From: a virus | Virus record (IMG/VR): IMGVR_UViG_3300005613_000024 | Coordinates: 1 to 64,000 of that record | Direction: 5' to 3' (one strand) | Length of the DNA: 64,000 bases | Part shown: one piece after another, positions 15,102 to 22,613 of the stretch | How the letters are laid out: the number at the start of each line of letters is the position of its first letter | Position numbering within the stretch: position 1 is the first letter of the stretch | The notes under the pieces: generated by a model | Databases searched by the model: none | Told to the model about the DNA's origin: nothing | The model's input: the letters and a program-made list of their open reading frames with translations, nothing else | Made by a program: the position numbers and the translations under genes

Positions 15102-15269
15102 ATGCTTAAAGAAAATGAAAAAATTTATCAAATTATTATGAATACTATACAAAATAAAGCAAAACAAATTCACTGGGAAAAAAGAATAGGAATTTTTCGT
15201 ATATCTTTTTTTAAATTACGAAATAAATGGACTTTGCGTATTGAACTTTCGTCAAACAACTGGAATTAA
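15102..15269 (+). CDS. Small hypothetical protein
   Basis: A 55-residue protein from the ATG at 15102, chosen because AAGAGAGA precedes it; the longer frame from 15051 overlaps the previous gene. Basic, probably helical then beta. No family recognised. Confidence 0.55.
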   Translation: MLKENEKIYQIIMNTIQNKAKQIHWEKRIGIFRISFFKLRNKWTLRIELSSNNWN

Positions 15270-15272
15270 AAA

Positions 15273-16304
15273 ATGAATAATTTATTTAATATGATTCAAA
15301 ATTTTCAGCAAGAAATAGAAGAAAATAGTATACTCTACGTTCAAGAAGATAAAAATTCTCCTCTTGAAATTACTATTAAGCCAGAAATATTGGACACTTC
15401 GAATTTAGTTACCGAAGAAACAAAAGAACATCTTTGGAGACCTAGCAAGTTCGAGGAATACATTGGACAAGAGAATTTAAAAAATATTATCAAAGCAAGA
15501 ATACGAGGATGCAAAGAAAGAAATCAAATTTTTCCCCACATGCTTATTGACGGGGGAGCGGGAACAGGAAAAAGCACAATTGCCCTATTGACAGCTAAAT
15601 ATTTAGATGTACCTTTAACAGAGTGTGTTGCTAACACTATTAATTCTCCTCAACAATTTGTGGACAAGTTAATAGAAGTAAATGGAGGAATTTTCTTTGT
15701 TGATGAAACTCACGAAATCAATCGAAAAGTAGCAAATTTTATTCTCCCCCTGCTCGAAGATTTTAAAATTAATGGACAAAGAATTAAACCATTTACATTT
15801 TTTGGGGCTACAACGGAATTGGGAACTTTAATCAAAAAATATAAGCCATTTGTCGATAGAATGAAAATACAAAAAACTCTTGAATCTTATAAAATAGATG
15901 AATTGATTGAAATTATAAAACAATATAAGAATAAGTCTTTTCAACAAGAGAGCATTTCAGAAGAAGTTTACAAGTGCATAGCAATTAATTGTAGAGCAAC
16001 GCCAAGAATCGCTTTAAGAATTTTAGAAAATTATATATTTATGAACATGAAAATCGAAGATGTTTTAAAAGCAGAGGGAATTATTAAAGAAGGTTTAACT
16101 AATAACGATATAAAAGTATTAAGATTATTAAATGAAAAAGAAAAAGGTGTAGGATTAAAAGCAATTGCTTCTTATTTGGGAACTAGCGAAGAAAATTATT
16201 TATATAAATATGAGCAATATTTATTACAAAAAGGTTTAATAACTATAACAAGTCGTCGCCAAATTACAGACAATGGAAGGAGATTTTTAAATGAACTATC
16301 TTAA
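15273..16304 (+). CDS. RuvB-like Holliday junction branch-migration ATPase
   Basis: A 343-residue AAA+ protein. LWRPSKFEEYIGQENLK (54-70) matches the N-terminal box of RuvB. Walker A is GGAGTGKST (94-102), Walker B FFVDETHE (141-148) and sensor 1 FGATTE (177-182). RATPRIALRIL (241-251) corresponds to RuvB's sensor 2 region, and a C-terminal winged helix with EQYLLQKGLI ends the protein. Length and domain order are those of bacterial RuvB, which drives branch migration with RuvA. No RuvA is seen, but a RuvC-like resolvase is at 34013. RuvB homologues are unusual in phages. A clamp-loader role is less likely. Confidence 0.85.
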   Translation: MNNLFNMIQNFQQEIEENSILYVQEDKNSPLEITIKPEILDTSNLVTEETKEHLWRPSKFEEYIGQENLKNIIKARIRGCKERNQIFPHMLIDGGAGTGKSTIALLTAKYLDVPLTECVANTINSPQQFVDKLIEVNGGIFFVDETHEINRKVANFILPLLEDFKINGQRIKPFTFFGATTELGTLIKKYKPFVDRMKIQKTLESYKIDELIEIIKQYKNKSFQQESISEEVYKCIAINCRATPRIALRILENYIFMNMKIEDVLKAEGIIKEGLTNNDIKVLRLLNEKEKGVGLKAIASYLGTSEENYLYKYEQYLLQKGLITITSRRQITDNGRRFLNELS

Positions 16305-16551
16305 AAGAATTATTGAATTCTTTAAAAGGTTATTTACTCGCTTTATAAATTTATTTAAAAAAGAAGAATATAAACCAATAGATTTAAATTCTTTACAATA
16401 TGAAAAAAAGAAACTGAAACATCAAAAAATATCAAGAAAAGGGGCGTTTGGTAAACAAAGGAATATTATAGATGCTAAACAAAAATTAAGAGTGCTACCT
16501 AAATCAAAAAGAACAAAAGATAATTGTAATGAATGTGGAGTAGAAAAATGA
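16291..16551 (+). CDS. Small basic hypothetical protein
   Basis: An 86-residue protein overlapping the end of the RuvB-like gene by 14 bases. The N-terminus is amphipathic (LKRIIEFFKRLFTRFINLFKK), possibly membrane-binding; a basic stretch and a terminal CNEC pair follow. No family recognised. Confidence 0.6.
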   Translation: MNYLKRIIEFFKRLFTRFINLFKKEEYKPIDLNSLQYEKKKLKHQKISRKGAFGKQRNIIDAKQKLRVLPKSKRTKDNCNECGVEK

Positions 16552-16811
16552 CAAATCAAGTTAATAAAAAACGCATTAGATATTTTATTAATAAAAGTTG
16601 TAAATGGAAAATTGCTCATTCTACATTAAAAAATGCTTTAATATATTTATTAGAAAAAAGAAACAAAGGTGTTGATGTTGACTCTTGTTACAAGTGTGCA
16701 GTATGTGAAAATTATCATATAGGTCATTATCCAAATACATCTAAAAAAAGACGAAATGCAAAAAGAAAAACAATCTACTATTTAAAACATAAAGGAGAGT
16801 TGAAAATATGA
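16548..16811 (+). CDS. Small zinc-binding basic protein
   Basis: An 87-residue protein starting MTNQVNKKRIRYFINK (ATGA overlap with the previous gene). CYKCAVCENYHIGHYP suggests a zinc knuckle with Cys and His ligands, followed by a strongly basic helix. A nucleic-acid-binding role is likely. The start was moved inward from 16533 because of the coupling. Confidence 0.65.
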   Translation: MTNQVNKKRIRYFINKSCKWKIAHSTLKNALIYLLEKRNKGVDVDSCYKCAVCENYHIGHYPNTSKKRRNAKRKTIYYLKHKGELKI

Positions 16812-17185
16812 ACAAGATACAAAAATATTTTAAGTTTCAAAGAGAAATTGATAAAACAAAAAGAAGAGAATCTATACTAGAAGCAGAAAAGGATAAAATA
16901 TTTATGAGTAAATTTAAAACTGGCGGTCTATATACAGACGCCAGTGGAATATTTGATGTATTTTTTAATAATCCTGATAAATCTTTTGATAGATGGTCTG
17001 CAATAAGGTCTTCACAATGGAAATGGTCAGATGAAAGTTTAAGAAGGAATATTAATAAAATATTTAAGACATTCTATGAAGAAGAATTTATTGTTCGTGA
17101 CGGTAGAGGATATTATACTATCAATCCTGAATATCTCAATACAATAAAAAGAAACCAAAAAAAGGATTCGAATGAACTTGAATGA
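16808..17185 (+). CDS. Putative winged-helix DNA-binding protein
   Basis: A 125-residue protein after AAGGAG. The C-terminal half (SSQWKWSDESLRRNINKIFKTFYEEEFIVRDGRGYYTI) reads as a winged helix: recognition-type helices followed by a two-stranded wing. It overlaps the Xer-type recombinase gene by 14 bases. It may act in replication or recombination site choice; inference only. Confidence 0.6.
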   Translation: MNKIQKYFKFQREIDKTKRRESILEAEKDKIFMSKFKTGGLYTDASGIFDVFFNNPDKSFDRWSAIRSSQWKWSDESLRRNINKIFKTFYEEEFIVRDGRGYYTINPEYLNTIKRNQKKDSNELE

Positions 17186-17975
17186 ATTTAAAAATTATCT
17201 AAAATTACATTTAGAATCTAATAATAGTAGAGTACAATACTATCATAGAATAAAAATGTTTTTTGAGCAATATAACGAATTTAATCAAGAAACTGTAAAT
17301 GATTTTCTTGCAAAGTGCGTTGATAAAGGATTAAAGGCTCAAACTTTTAATGGATATATGACTGCATTAAAACATTATGCTCGATTTAAAAAATTAGATA
17401 TTGAATTTGCAAATCAAAAATATGTTGAAGAAGAAGATGGAAATTTTGATGACTTTTTAACTAAGAAAGAAATTGAAGAAGAAATATTACCATATTTTGA
17501 TTTAATATTTGAGACTCCAATAAAATTTAAAACAATAATTCGATTCTTATTTACAACTGGTATTCGACCAAAAGAATTAATTAATTTACAAAAAGAAGAT
17601 TTTAATTTTAAAAATAATTCTGTTAAAATTAGACATACTAAAACAAAAAAGAATAGAACGGTTTACATTTCAAAGAAAATCAAATCAGAACTAGAGAAAA
17701 TAATTCAAACCTCGACTACTCAAAATATTTTTGATATGACAAAAAAACAACTATATCATATTTTTGAAAAATGCAACAAAGAATTAAGATATAAAAAACA
17801 CTTACATCTTTATCAACTTCGACATTCCTTTGCTCATCACGCTTTAAAAAATGGAATCGATATTATTTATTTACAAAAATTAATGGGACATTCAGATATT
17901 AAAACTACAATGAAGTATTTAAAATTGCTAGATTCTGAACTTAAAGAAGCTTACATGAAAAAATTTAAATATTAA
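17172..17975 (+). CDS. Tyrosine recombinase, XerC/D-like
   Basis: A 267-residue protein with an N-terminal SAM-like core-binding domain (1-85) and a catalytic domain. TGIRPKELINL gives the first Arg (132), KTKKNRTVYI a beta-hairpin Lys (about 157), LYQLRHSF the second Arg (217), GHSDIKTTMKY the His (240) and the nucleophile Tyr (249). The residue where XerD has its first box II His is Tyr214, a known variant. It lacks large integrase extensions, so dimer resolution or site-specific inversion is as likely as integration. No attachment site was identified. Confidence 0.85.
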   Translation: MNLNEFKNYLKLHLESNNSRVQYYHRIKMFFEQYNEFNQETVNDFLAKCVDKGLKAQTFNGYMTALKHYARFKKLDIEFANQKYVEEEDGNFDDFLTKKEIEEEILPYFDLIFETPIKFKTIIRFLFTTGIRPKELINLQKEDFNFKNNSVKIRHTKTKKNRTVYISKKIKSELEKIIQTSTTQNIFDMTKKQLYHIFEKCNKELRYKKHLHLYQLRHSFAHHALKNGIDIIYLQKLMGHSDIKTTMKYLKLLDSELKEAYMKKFKY

Positions 17976-17988
17976 TAAGGAGAATATC

Positions 17989-18309
17989 GTGAAAAAACCA
18001 ATTAATAACTTTTTTTGTCCTCATTCAGTTTATGAAGATGAAAAATTTAAAAAATTAAAAATTTCATCAAGACATTTATATACAATCTTATGTAAAATAG
18101 CAAACAGACATGCAGAATCCGATGGTTGGTTTTGGAGAAGTATTAAACAATTAGCAAATGACAGTGGTTTAAGTTCAAAATCAGTAGTAGAAGCTAAAAA
18201 AGAATTAGCTGAAAATAGCTTTATAGACATCAAAAGAGGGTATTACAAACATAGTAGATTAAGAAGTTATGATTATTTTAGATTAAATGGGTTTCGATTC
18301 AAGATGTAA
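17989..18309 (+). CDS. Rep-like winged-helix protein
   Basis: A 106-residue protein with a GTG start after AAGGAG. PINNFFCPHSVYEDEKFKKL then SSRHLYTILCKIANRHAESDGWFWRSIKQLANDSGLSSKSVVEAKKEL is a helix-turn-helix domain like the N-terminal domain of plasmid and phage replication initiators. Two identical palindromes begin in its last codons and may be its binding sites. It could initiate replication or repress its own transcript. Confidence 0.7.
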   Translation: MKKPINNFFCPHSVYEDEKFKKLKISSRHLYTILCKIANRHAESDGWFWRSIKQLANDSGLSSKSVVEAKKELAENSFIDIKRGYYKHSRLRSYDYFRLNGFRFKM

Positions 18310-18339
18310 AAATTACAATTAAATAATGTAAAAATTACA
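18305..18339 (+). promoter_or_regulatory. Two iteron-like palindromes
   Basis: TGTAAAAATTACA (a TGTAA/TTACA dyad) occurs at 18305-18317 and again at 18327-18339. They are 22 bp apart (about two helical turns) and identical over 15 bases including flanks. The position right after a Rep-like gene is typical of initiator-binding iterons or an autorepression operator. Confidence 0.55.
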
Positions 18340-18653
18340 ACATTAAATAAAACATATATAATAATAAAACATTATATCTCTAACTTCAAAAATCTAAAGA
18401 TTTTTTCGTGTCGAAATAAATTTCGACCTTATTTCTCTTATTTTGCTGTATTTAACTGTTAGAATGAACTAAAAGAACGCTCCCGTCAAGCGGGAATTAT
18501 ATAAGTTATTGAATTGAAAGAAGTTATAAAAAATTAAGGAATAGGAAATTTTTTAAGACGTATCGTGAGTCAAAATGATAGGAGAACGTGCATTGAGCGT
18601 TAAATATGAGCGATTATGCTATGATTAAAAATACAATGTTTAATTGTTTTTGA
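18340..18653. other. Non-coding AT-rich stretch after the Rep-like gene, candidate origin
   Basis: No credible gene. It holds an AAAAATC/GATTTTT stem running into T6 (18388-18406, possible terminator), a perfect dyad GTCGAAAT-AA-ATTTCGAC (18410-18427), and a TCCCG/CGGGA hairpin near 18480-18495. The next promoter lies at its right end. With the two palindromes it could form a compact origin or control region. Confidence 0.4.
18388..18406 (+). terminator. Possible terminator after the Rep-like gene
   Basis: AAAAATC-TAAA-GATTTTT followed by one more T and TCG. The stem is A/T-rich and its T-run is partly inside the stem, so strength is doubtful. Confidence 0.35.
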
Positions 18654-18656
18654 CTC

Positions 18657-18685
18657 TTGACAAACAACAAAAAATATGTTATACT
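18657..18685 (+). promoter_or_regulatory. Sigma70-type promoter with extended -10
   Basis: TTGACA (18657-18662), 17 bp, TATACT (18680-18685), TG extension. It is part of the 34-bp block (18654-18687) identical to the minus-strand promoter at 2299-2332. It drives the Lar-like gene and its followers. Confidence 0.9.
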
Positions 18686-18707
18686 TAATAAAAGCAAGGA
18701 GCAAGTG

Positions 18708-18971
18708 ATGAGTGAGAAAAATTTGAAGCCATGTAATTGTTGTGGTGGCAAGGTAAAACTTGGAACAACAGCAACAGGATTTGGGATTCATACTTTTATC
18801 GTAGATTGTCCATCATGTAATAAGTACTGTATGCTTATTGCGGGTGACGCAGATACAAAACCTAATGATAGATATGAAAGACAAAAAGCTATTGATGAAT
18901 ACAATGGTGAAAAGAAGCATAATTGGCTTATTTATGCTGACGATGAACTTATAGAGTGGGGTGCTACATAA
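18708..18971 (+). CDS. Lar-like zinc-ribbon protein (restriction alleviation family)
   Basis: An 87-residue protein starting MSEKNLKPCNCCGGK at the ATG after AAGGAG; earlier starts fall inside the promoter. CNCCGG and CPSCNKYC form a zinc ribbon and the C-terminal AIDEYNGE aligns with the tail of Lar-type proteins (KPCPFCGG...CPSC...AIxxWN). Lar of the Rac prophage modulates type I restriction. Here an antirestriction role is inferred from family resemblance only. Confidence 0.65.
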   Translation: MSEKNLKPCNCCGGKVKLGTTATGFGIHTFIVDCPSCNKYCMLIAGDADTKPNDRYERQKAIDEYNGEKKHNWLIYADDELIEWGAT

Positions 18972-18982
18972 GGAGCAATAAC

Positions 18983-19102
18983 ATGACTGATAAATCTAGT
19001 TGGGAAAAAGATATGACAATATATGAAATTGGGCAAGCGATTAAATCTGTATTGGAGGAGAATGATGGATTACTTTCTATTAAGAAAACTAGCATTAGAT
19101 GA
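18983..19102 (+). CDS. Small hypothetical protein
   Basis: A 39-residue protein (MTDKSSWEKDMTIYE) after AAGGAG. Its 3' end overlaps the next gene in another frame and contains that gene's GGAGG site. No family recognised. Confidence 0.5.
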   Translation: MTDKSSWEKDMTIYEIGQAIKSVLEENDGLLSIKKTSIR

Positions 19103-19358
19103 ATTAAATAATTCTTGGAAGAAAGTTCTGTCTTATGATGATTGTATTTTAAATAGTTGTGAAGTACCACAAGAACTTTCAGATATGTTTTTTGAACAAG
19201 TAGCAATACATATTTATCCGTATTATATTGAATTTTTAAGAAATTATTATCCCGAACGAAGTTATCTAATTTCGCCTAAATTAGATAAATTATGTCGTAA
19301 GATAAAAGAGGGGGATTGCATCATGAAGCGCATAGAGGAGGAGAAATCTAATGGATAA
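19065..19358 (+). CDS. Hypothetical protein
   Basis: A 97-residue protein starting MDYFLLRKLALDELNNS, using the ATG six bases after GGAGG. A longer frame to 19023 lacks a site. Helical, with a run of aromatic residues. No domain recognised. Confidence 0.6.
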   Translation: MDYFLLRKLALDELNNSWKKVLSYDDCILNSCEVPQELSDMFFEQVAIHIYPYYIEFLRNYYPERSYLISPKLDKLCRKIKEGDCIMKRIEEEKSNG

Positions 19359-19382
19359 ATTGCTTAAAGAAGGAGAAAAATT

Positions 19383-20054
19383 ATGTGTAATTTTGTAAGC
19401 TGGAAAGAAAAAGATGGAGAAGTGTTTTATTTAACAAACGCCGATTTAAAGCCAAGAAAACTGAAAAAATACAAAGAGTATAATGCTAACTGGCAGGAAG
19501 ATTTATGCGGGCATGGAGCGATTGATTATTTTTATCCCGATACAAAGGGAAGAAATAAAGAATGTTTTGATTTCGAGAATCCTAAAAATTTTCCAAAAGA
19601 AATAGTCAAGTCAATTAAGAACATGGAAATGACTAAAATTGGGATAGATATAAGATTGCTAAATGAAAAAGGACAAGCAGAGTACGAGAAGATTAGACAG
19701 CCAGCGTGGGCAAAGTACGAGAAGATTAGACAGCAAGCGTGGGCAAAGTACGAGAAGATTAGACAGCAAGCGTGGGCAAAGTACGAGAAGATTAGACAGC
19801 CAGCGTGGGCAAAGTACGAGAAGATTAGACAGCAAGCGTGGGCAAAGTACGAGAAGATTGAACAGCCAGCGTGGGCAGAGTACGAGAAGATTAGACAGCA
19901 AGCGTTGGCAGAGTACGAGAAGATTAGACAGCCAGCGTTGGCAGAGTACAAGAAGATTGAACAGCCAGCGTTGGCAAAGTACGAGAAGATTAGACAGCAA
20001 GCGTTTTGGGAAATATTCAGGCAGAAAAAATATAGAGCGAAGGGGTGGAATTAG
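19383..20054 (+). CDS. Protein with ten tandem 11-residue repeats
   Basis: A 223-residue protein. Residues 1-95 form a unique head (CNFVSWKEKDGEVFYL...). From about residue 99 to 207 it is ten copies of an 11-residue unit of the type AKYEKIRQQAW, with P/Q, W/L and R/E variation. The tail is basic. The repeats would form a long charged alpha-helix, possibly a heptad-like 11/3 coil. I recall similar YEKIRQ-repeat proteins in phages and prophages, with unknown role. GGAG precedes the ATG. The 33-bp repeats keep all frames open, so only this frame, with a real start and non-repeat ends, is called. Confidence 0.75.
   Translation: MCNFVSWKEKDGEVFYLTNADLKPRKLKKYKEYNANWQEDLCGHGAIDYFYPDTKGRNKECFDFENPKNFPKEIVKSIKNMEMTKIGIDIRLLNEKGQAEYEKIRQPAWAKYEKIRQQAWAKYEKIRQQAWAKYEKIRQPAWAKYEKIRQQAWAKYEKIEQPAWAEYEKIRQQALAEYEKIRQPALAEYKKIEQPALAKYEKIRQQAFWEIFRQKKYRAKGWN
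19677..20003 (+). repeat. 33-bp tandem repeat array (about ten units)
   Basis: Ten near-identical 33-base units with GAGAAGATTAGACAGC cores. Unit differences cluster at a few codons. Copy number probably varies between isolates by slippage or recombination. Confidence 0.9.
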
Positions 20055-20191
20055 ATTTAGATGTAATTAATGATTGGCTCTCAGAACATTACCCATCTCA
20101 ATTATCTTGGCAAGACATTAGGGATATTCTTAGATTTATACGAACAAACTCCAAGCAAATCCTAAAGGGTAAGGAGGGGAAAAATGACTAG
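20045..20191 (+). CDS. Small acidic hypothetical protein (uncertain start)
   Basis: A 48-residue frame with plausible protein sequence (DVINDWLSEHYPSQLSWQDIRDILRFIRTN). The only start is a GTG with poorly spaced GAAGG, so it may depend on coupling with the repeat protein. Its end overlaps the next gene. Confidence 0.4.
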   Translation: MELDLDVINDWLSEHYPSQLSWQDIRDILRFIRTNSKQILKGKEGKND

Positions 20192-20312
20192 AATATTTAC
20201 AAGATGGGTTAAGCAAAAAATAATATGTAGGGTTGATGATGAAGGAGAAATTATAGACGTGATTGATATTATTGATGGCGAGATAGATTCGGAAAATTAT
20301 GAGCTAATTTAA
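20184..20312 (+). CDS. Small acidic hypothetical protein
   Basis: A 42-residue protein (MTRIFTRWVKQKIICRV then an acidic tail DVIDIIDGEIDSENYE) with a very strong AAGGAGGGG site. No family recognised. Confidence 0.55.
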   Translation: MTRIFTRWVKQKIICRVDDEGEIIDVIDIIDGEIDSENYELI

Positions 20313-20347
20313 TTTTAGCCCAACCCACTAAACACTAAGGAGAGGAA

Positions 20348-20446
20348 ATGATAAATGAATATTTTAGATATTACTTAATGGCTCAAGTTCTTGTGCATTT
20401 TGTTATCTTCTCACTTTATATTTTTGAGAAAATATTGGAGTTTTAA
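20348..20446 (+). CDS. Small membrane protein
   Basis: A 32-residue frame after AAGGAGAGG, almost entirely hydrophobic (MAQVLVHFVIFSLYIF). Likely one transmembrane helix. Confidence 0.45.
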   Translation: MINEYFRYYLMAQVLVHFVIFSLYIFEKILEF

Positions 20447-20469
20447 TTTTTATTTATTGAGATAAAAAC

Positions 20470-20498
20470 TTGACAAATCGAGTTTTATATGTTATACT
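20470..20498 (+). promoter_or_regulatory. Sigma70-type promoter with extended -10
   Basis: TTGACA (20470-20475), 17 bp, TATACT (20493-20498), TG extension. It sits 20 bases before the start of the KOW-like gene. Confidence 0.9.
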
Positions 20499-20517
20499 TG
20501 AAGAAAGAGGAGTTGAT

Positions 20518-20715
20518 ATGAGTTTAAAATTTGGAGATGAGGTTGAAGTTATAAATGGATTTTTTGAAGGCTGTAAAGGAATCGCAGAGTATGAAGACTT
20601 TTCTATGGACAAAGGATATTCTTATTATATTAGGGGATGGAAAAAAGACAAACATGGCATCATAAAACATTTTTATGAAAACTTTAATGAACGTCAGTTA
20701 AGGAAAATACAATGA
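20518..20715 (+). CDS. Small SH3/KOW-like protein
   Basis: A 65-residue protein starting MSLKFGDEVEVINGFFEGCKG at the ATG after AGAGGAG; upstream starts lie in the promoter. The opening matches the GDxVxVxxGxxxGxxG pattern of KOW/SH3-like barrels found in translation and transcription factors. The function is unknown. Confidence 0.65.
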   Translation: MSLKFGDEVEVINGFFEGCKGIAEYEDFSMDKGYSYYIRGWKKDKHGIIKHFYENFNERQLRKIQ

Positions 20716-21236
20716 AAGAAATGAAAAAGTTTATAATTATTTTAGTAAGTTGTTTGGTATTATCGGGATGCTCTTTAATTCCTCGTCTTACTTTCGACAC
20801 AAAAGGTACAGTTCCGCAAAGTGTTAATAAATCAAAAGCAAAGAATGTTTGTAAAGGTAATACTAAATTCAATGAACTAGGAGAAATGACTTACTGTTCA
20901 AAAGGATATTATTTATATGAAGAAGGGTTCGAGAAAAAGGAAAGAAAGATGACTATTATAGAAAGAATTAAAAGTTTTATCAATAACTTAACAGGTTATG
21001 CCTTTTGGATTGCTTTAGCATTATTGATTTTTTGCCCTTCTGCTTTAGGATTTATAGCTGGGAGAGTTATAGAGGGATTATTTGGTATTGGAAAAAAGAC
21101 ATTAAATTCTGTTATAAAAGCTGTTCAAAATGCAAGAAAAAATGACAAAGATTTAAACGATGCTCTTTCTTCTGAATTAGATGTAAAAGAGAAAGATTAT
21201 ATTGCTAAAGTTAAAAGAGAAGAAAAGATAAAATGA
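20712..21236 (+). CDS. Lipoprotein with one transmembrane segment
   Basis: A 174-residue protein. Residues 1-20 form a lipoprotein signal with lipobox VLSGC. An exported segment follows, then a second hydrophobic span (about 95-120, AFWIALALLIFCPSALGFIAG) and a charged C-terminus. A lipoprotein plus transmembrane helix among early genes could act at the host envelope, for example in superinfection exclusion. No spanin signature beyond this. It overlaps the previous gene by four bases. Confidence 0.7.
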   Translation: MKEMKKFIIILVSCLVLSGCSLIPRLTFDTKGTVPQSVNKSKAKNVCKGNTKFNELGEMTYCSKGYYLYEEGFEKKERKMTIIERIKSFINNLTGYAFWIALALLIFCPSALGFIAGRVIEGLFGIGKKTLNSVIKAVQNARKNDKDLNDALSSELDVKEKDYIAKVKREEKIK

Positions 21237-21694
21237 AAAAATTACCTTCTGTAAAAAATATTTCAAAAGCGCCAAAAATGAAATCGCCGAGAAAAAAAGA
21301 TATTAATTCTGAAATATGTAAAGTTTTCTCTAAATATTGCACATATTCACAACAAGAATTATTATCGGGTTTAAAAATTTGCAAATCGTATGATAAATTA
21401 ATGATAGCTGTTAATTTAAGTTTAGAATTTGGTTTTAGTTTATACGATGCTTGTTATAACTTAAAAAAGTATAGAGAAGAATCAATAGAATATATTGAAA
21501 AATATGATTACGAGAAACTTGTTGATAATTTAAAACTTTTATCTAAGAGTATTAAAATTGTTCGTGACGAGAATAATCCAGAAAATAGAAAATATGCATG
21601 TGGATTAGCAAATGATTTAATCGACCACATGTTTAGAGATATAAAAGAAATATTTGGAGAGCAAGAAGAAAATCATAAAGGTCATATAGAATAA
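21233..21694 (+). CDS. Hypothetical helical protein
   Basis: A 153-residue protein with a basic N-terminus (KAPKMKSPRKKD) and an all-helical body. Four-base overlap with the lipoprotein gene suggests linked function. No family recognised. Confidence 0.65.
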   Translation: MKKLPSVKNISKAPKMKSPRKKDINSEICKVFSKYCTYSQQELLSGLKICKSYDKLMIAVNLSLEFGFSLYDACYNLKKYREESIEYIEKYDYEKLVDNLKLLSKSIKIVRDENNPENRKYACGLANDLIDHMFRDIKEIFGEQEENHKGHIE

Positions 21695-21709
21695 AGGAGA
21701 AAATGATAA

Positions 21710-22063
21710 ATGCCTTATATAAAATCTAATGATGGTCGTCGAGAAGCTCTACAAAAAAGAGATAGTGCTACAACGGCAGGAGAGTTGAATTATCAAATTT
21801 TTCATTATACAAAAGATACTTTGATAAATAATAAGGCTTTTAGTTCTGATAGAATAAAAACTTTTGTAAAAAATTTCTTAGGTTATAAACCTAATTATCA
21901 GCGTTACAATGATATGGTCGGTTGTTTGATTTTATGTGCAAAGGAAGTTAAAAGAAGATTGAGTATTGATTTAATAGATAATTTTAAGTATATTATTGAT
22001 AGTTATGATTTTGAAATTGCTGATTATGAAGATAAGAAGATTAAAGAAAATGGAGATGTTTGA
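21710..22063 (+). CDS. Hypothetical phage protein
   Basis: A 117-residue protein starting MPYIKSNDGRREALQKRDSATTAGELNYQIFHY. The opening PYI....R..L....... AGELNYQI resembles a small conserved phage protein of unknown role. AAGGAG precedes the ATG. Confidence 0.7.
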   Translation: MPYIKSNDGRREALQKRDSATTAGELNYQIFHYTKDTLINNKAFSSDRIKTFVKNFLGYKPNYQRYNDMVGCLILCAKEVKRRLSIDLIDNFKYIIDSYDFEIADYEDKKIKENGDV

Positions 22064-22608
22064 TGAAAAAATGTAGTTGTGGAAATATTATCAAAAAACT
22101 TTCTGCCAGAAGATGTAGGAGATGTTACTTGACAAATCCAGATAGAGGATATTCTCATAATTATTCAAAAGAAGAGTTAAAAAGACGCTCCATTAGCATG
22201 AGTGAAAAGAGAAAAAATGGTAAAATTTTTACATGGAATAAAGGTAAAGATTTAAGAAAAGAAAGACCAGAGATTGGACTACATTTACAACAAGTTTTAA
22301 AAGGAAAACGATGCAACCGAAAGGGAGAATTCAAAAAAGGGCATGAAATGACATTAGCAAAACGAGGGGATTTAATTAATAGGCATCATATTGATTTAAA
22401 TAAATATAATAATGAGATAATAAATTTATTATTTTTGACAAATTCTAAACATAATCAATTGCATAAGAGAGCCTATGATTATTTAGTAAAAACGAATCAG
22501 GTACAAGAATATATTAAATGGTTCATTAAAGAATTTAAACCAAAATTATATACATATAGTCAATATAAAAAAATCAATAAGAGCATTTCTAAACAATTAA
22601 GGAAGTGA
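22063..22608 (+). CDS. HNH homing endonuclease with NUMOD-like motifs
   Basis: A 181-residue protein. The N-terminal Cys cluster (CSCGN, CRRCYL) resembles a zinc knuckle, followed by basic SEKRKNGK and WNKGKDLRKE segments typical of NUMOD3 DNA-binding units. The C-terminal NRHHIDLNKYNNEIINLLFL then HNQLH is a typical HNH core (His-His, Asn, His). It is probably a free-standing homing nuclease. It is not a sibling of the other two HNH genes here. TGATG overlap with the previous gene. Confidence 0.8.
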   Translation: MKKCSCGNIIKKLSARRCRRCYLTNPDRGYSHNYSKEELKRRSISMSEKRKNGKIFTWNKGKDLRKERPEIGLHLQQVLKGKRCNRKGEFKKGHEMTLAKRGDLINRHHIDLNKYNNEIINLLFLTNSKHNQLHKRAYDYLVKTNQVQEYIKWFIKEFKPKLYTYSQYKKINKSISKQLRK

Positions 22609-22613
22609 TAAAC

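Noticed and set aside
17172-17975. Reading the tyrosine recombinase as proof of a temperate, integrating phage
   Set aside because: No attachment site, excisionase or CI-type repressor is visible near it, and Xer-like enzymes also resolve dimers. Lifestyle left open.
19532-20070. Long open frames in other frames of the 33-bp repeat array
   Set aside because: The repeat length is a multiple of three and lacks stops in most frames, so long frames arise automatically. Only the frame with a ribosome site and non-repeat ends is called.
20470-20517. Upstream TTG start for the KOW-like gene
   Set aside because: The extra codons are the promoter itself, so the first real start is the ATG at 20518. 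The same applies to the Lar-like gene at 18657.
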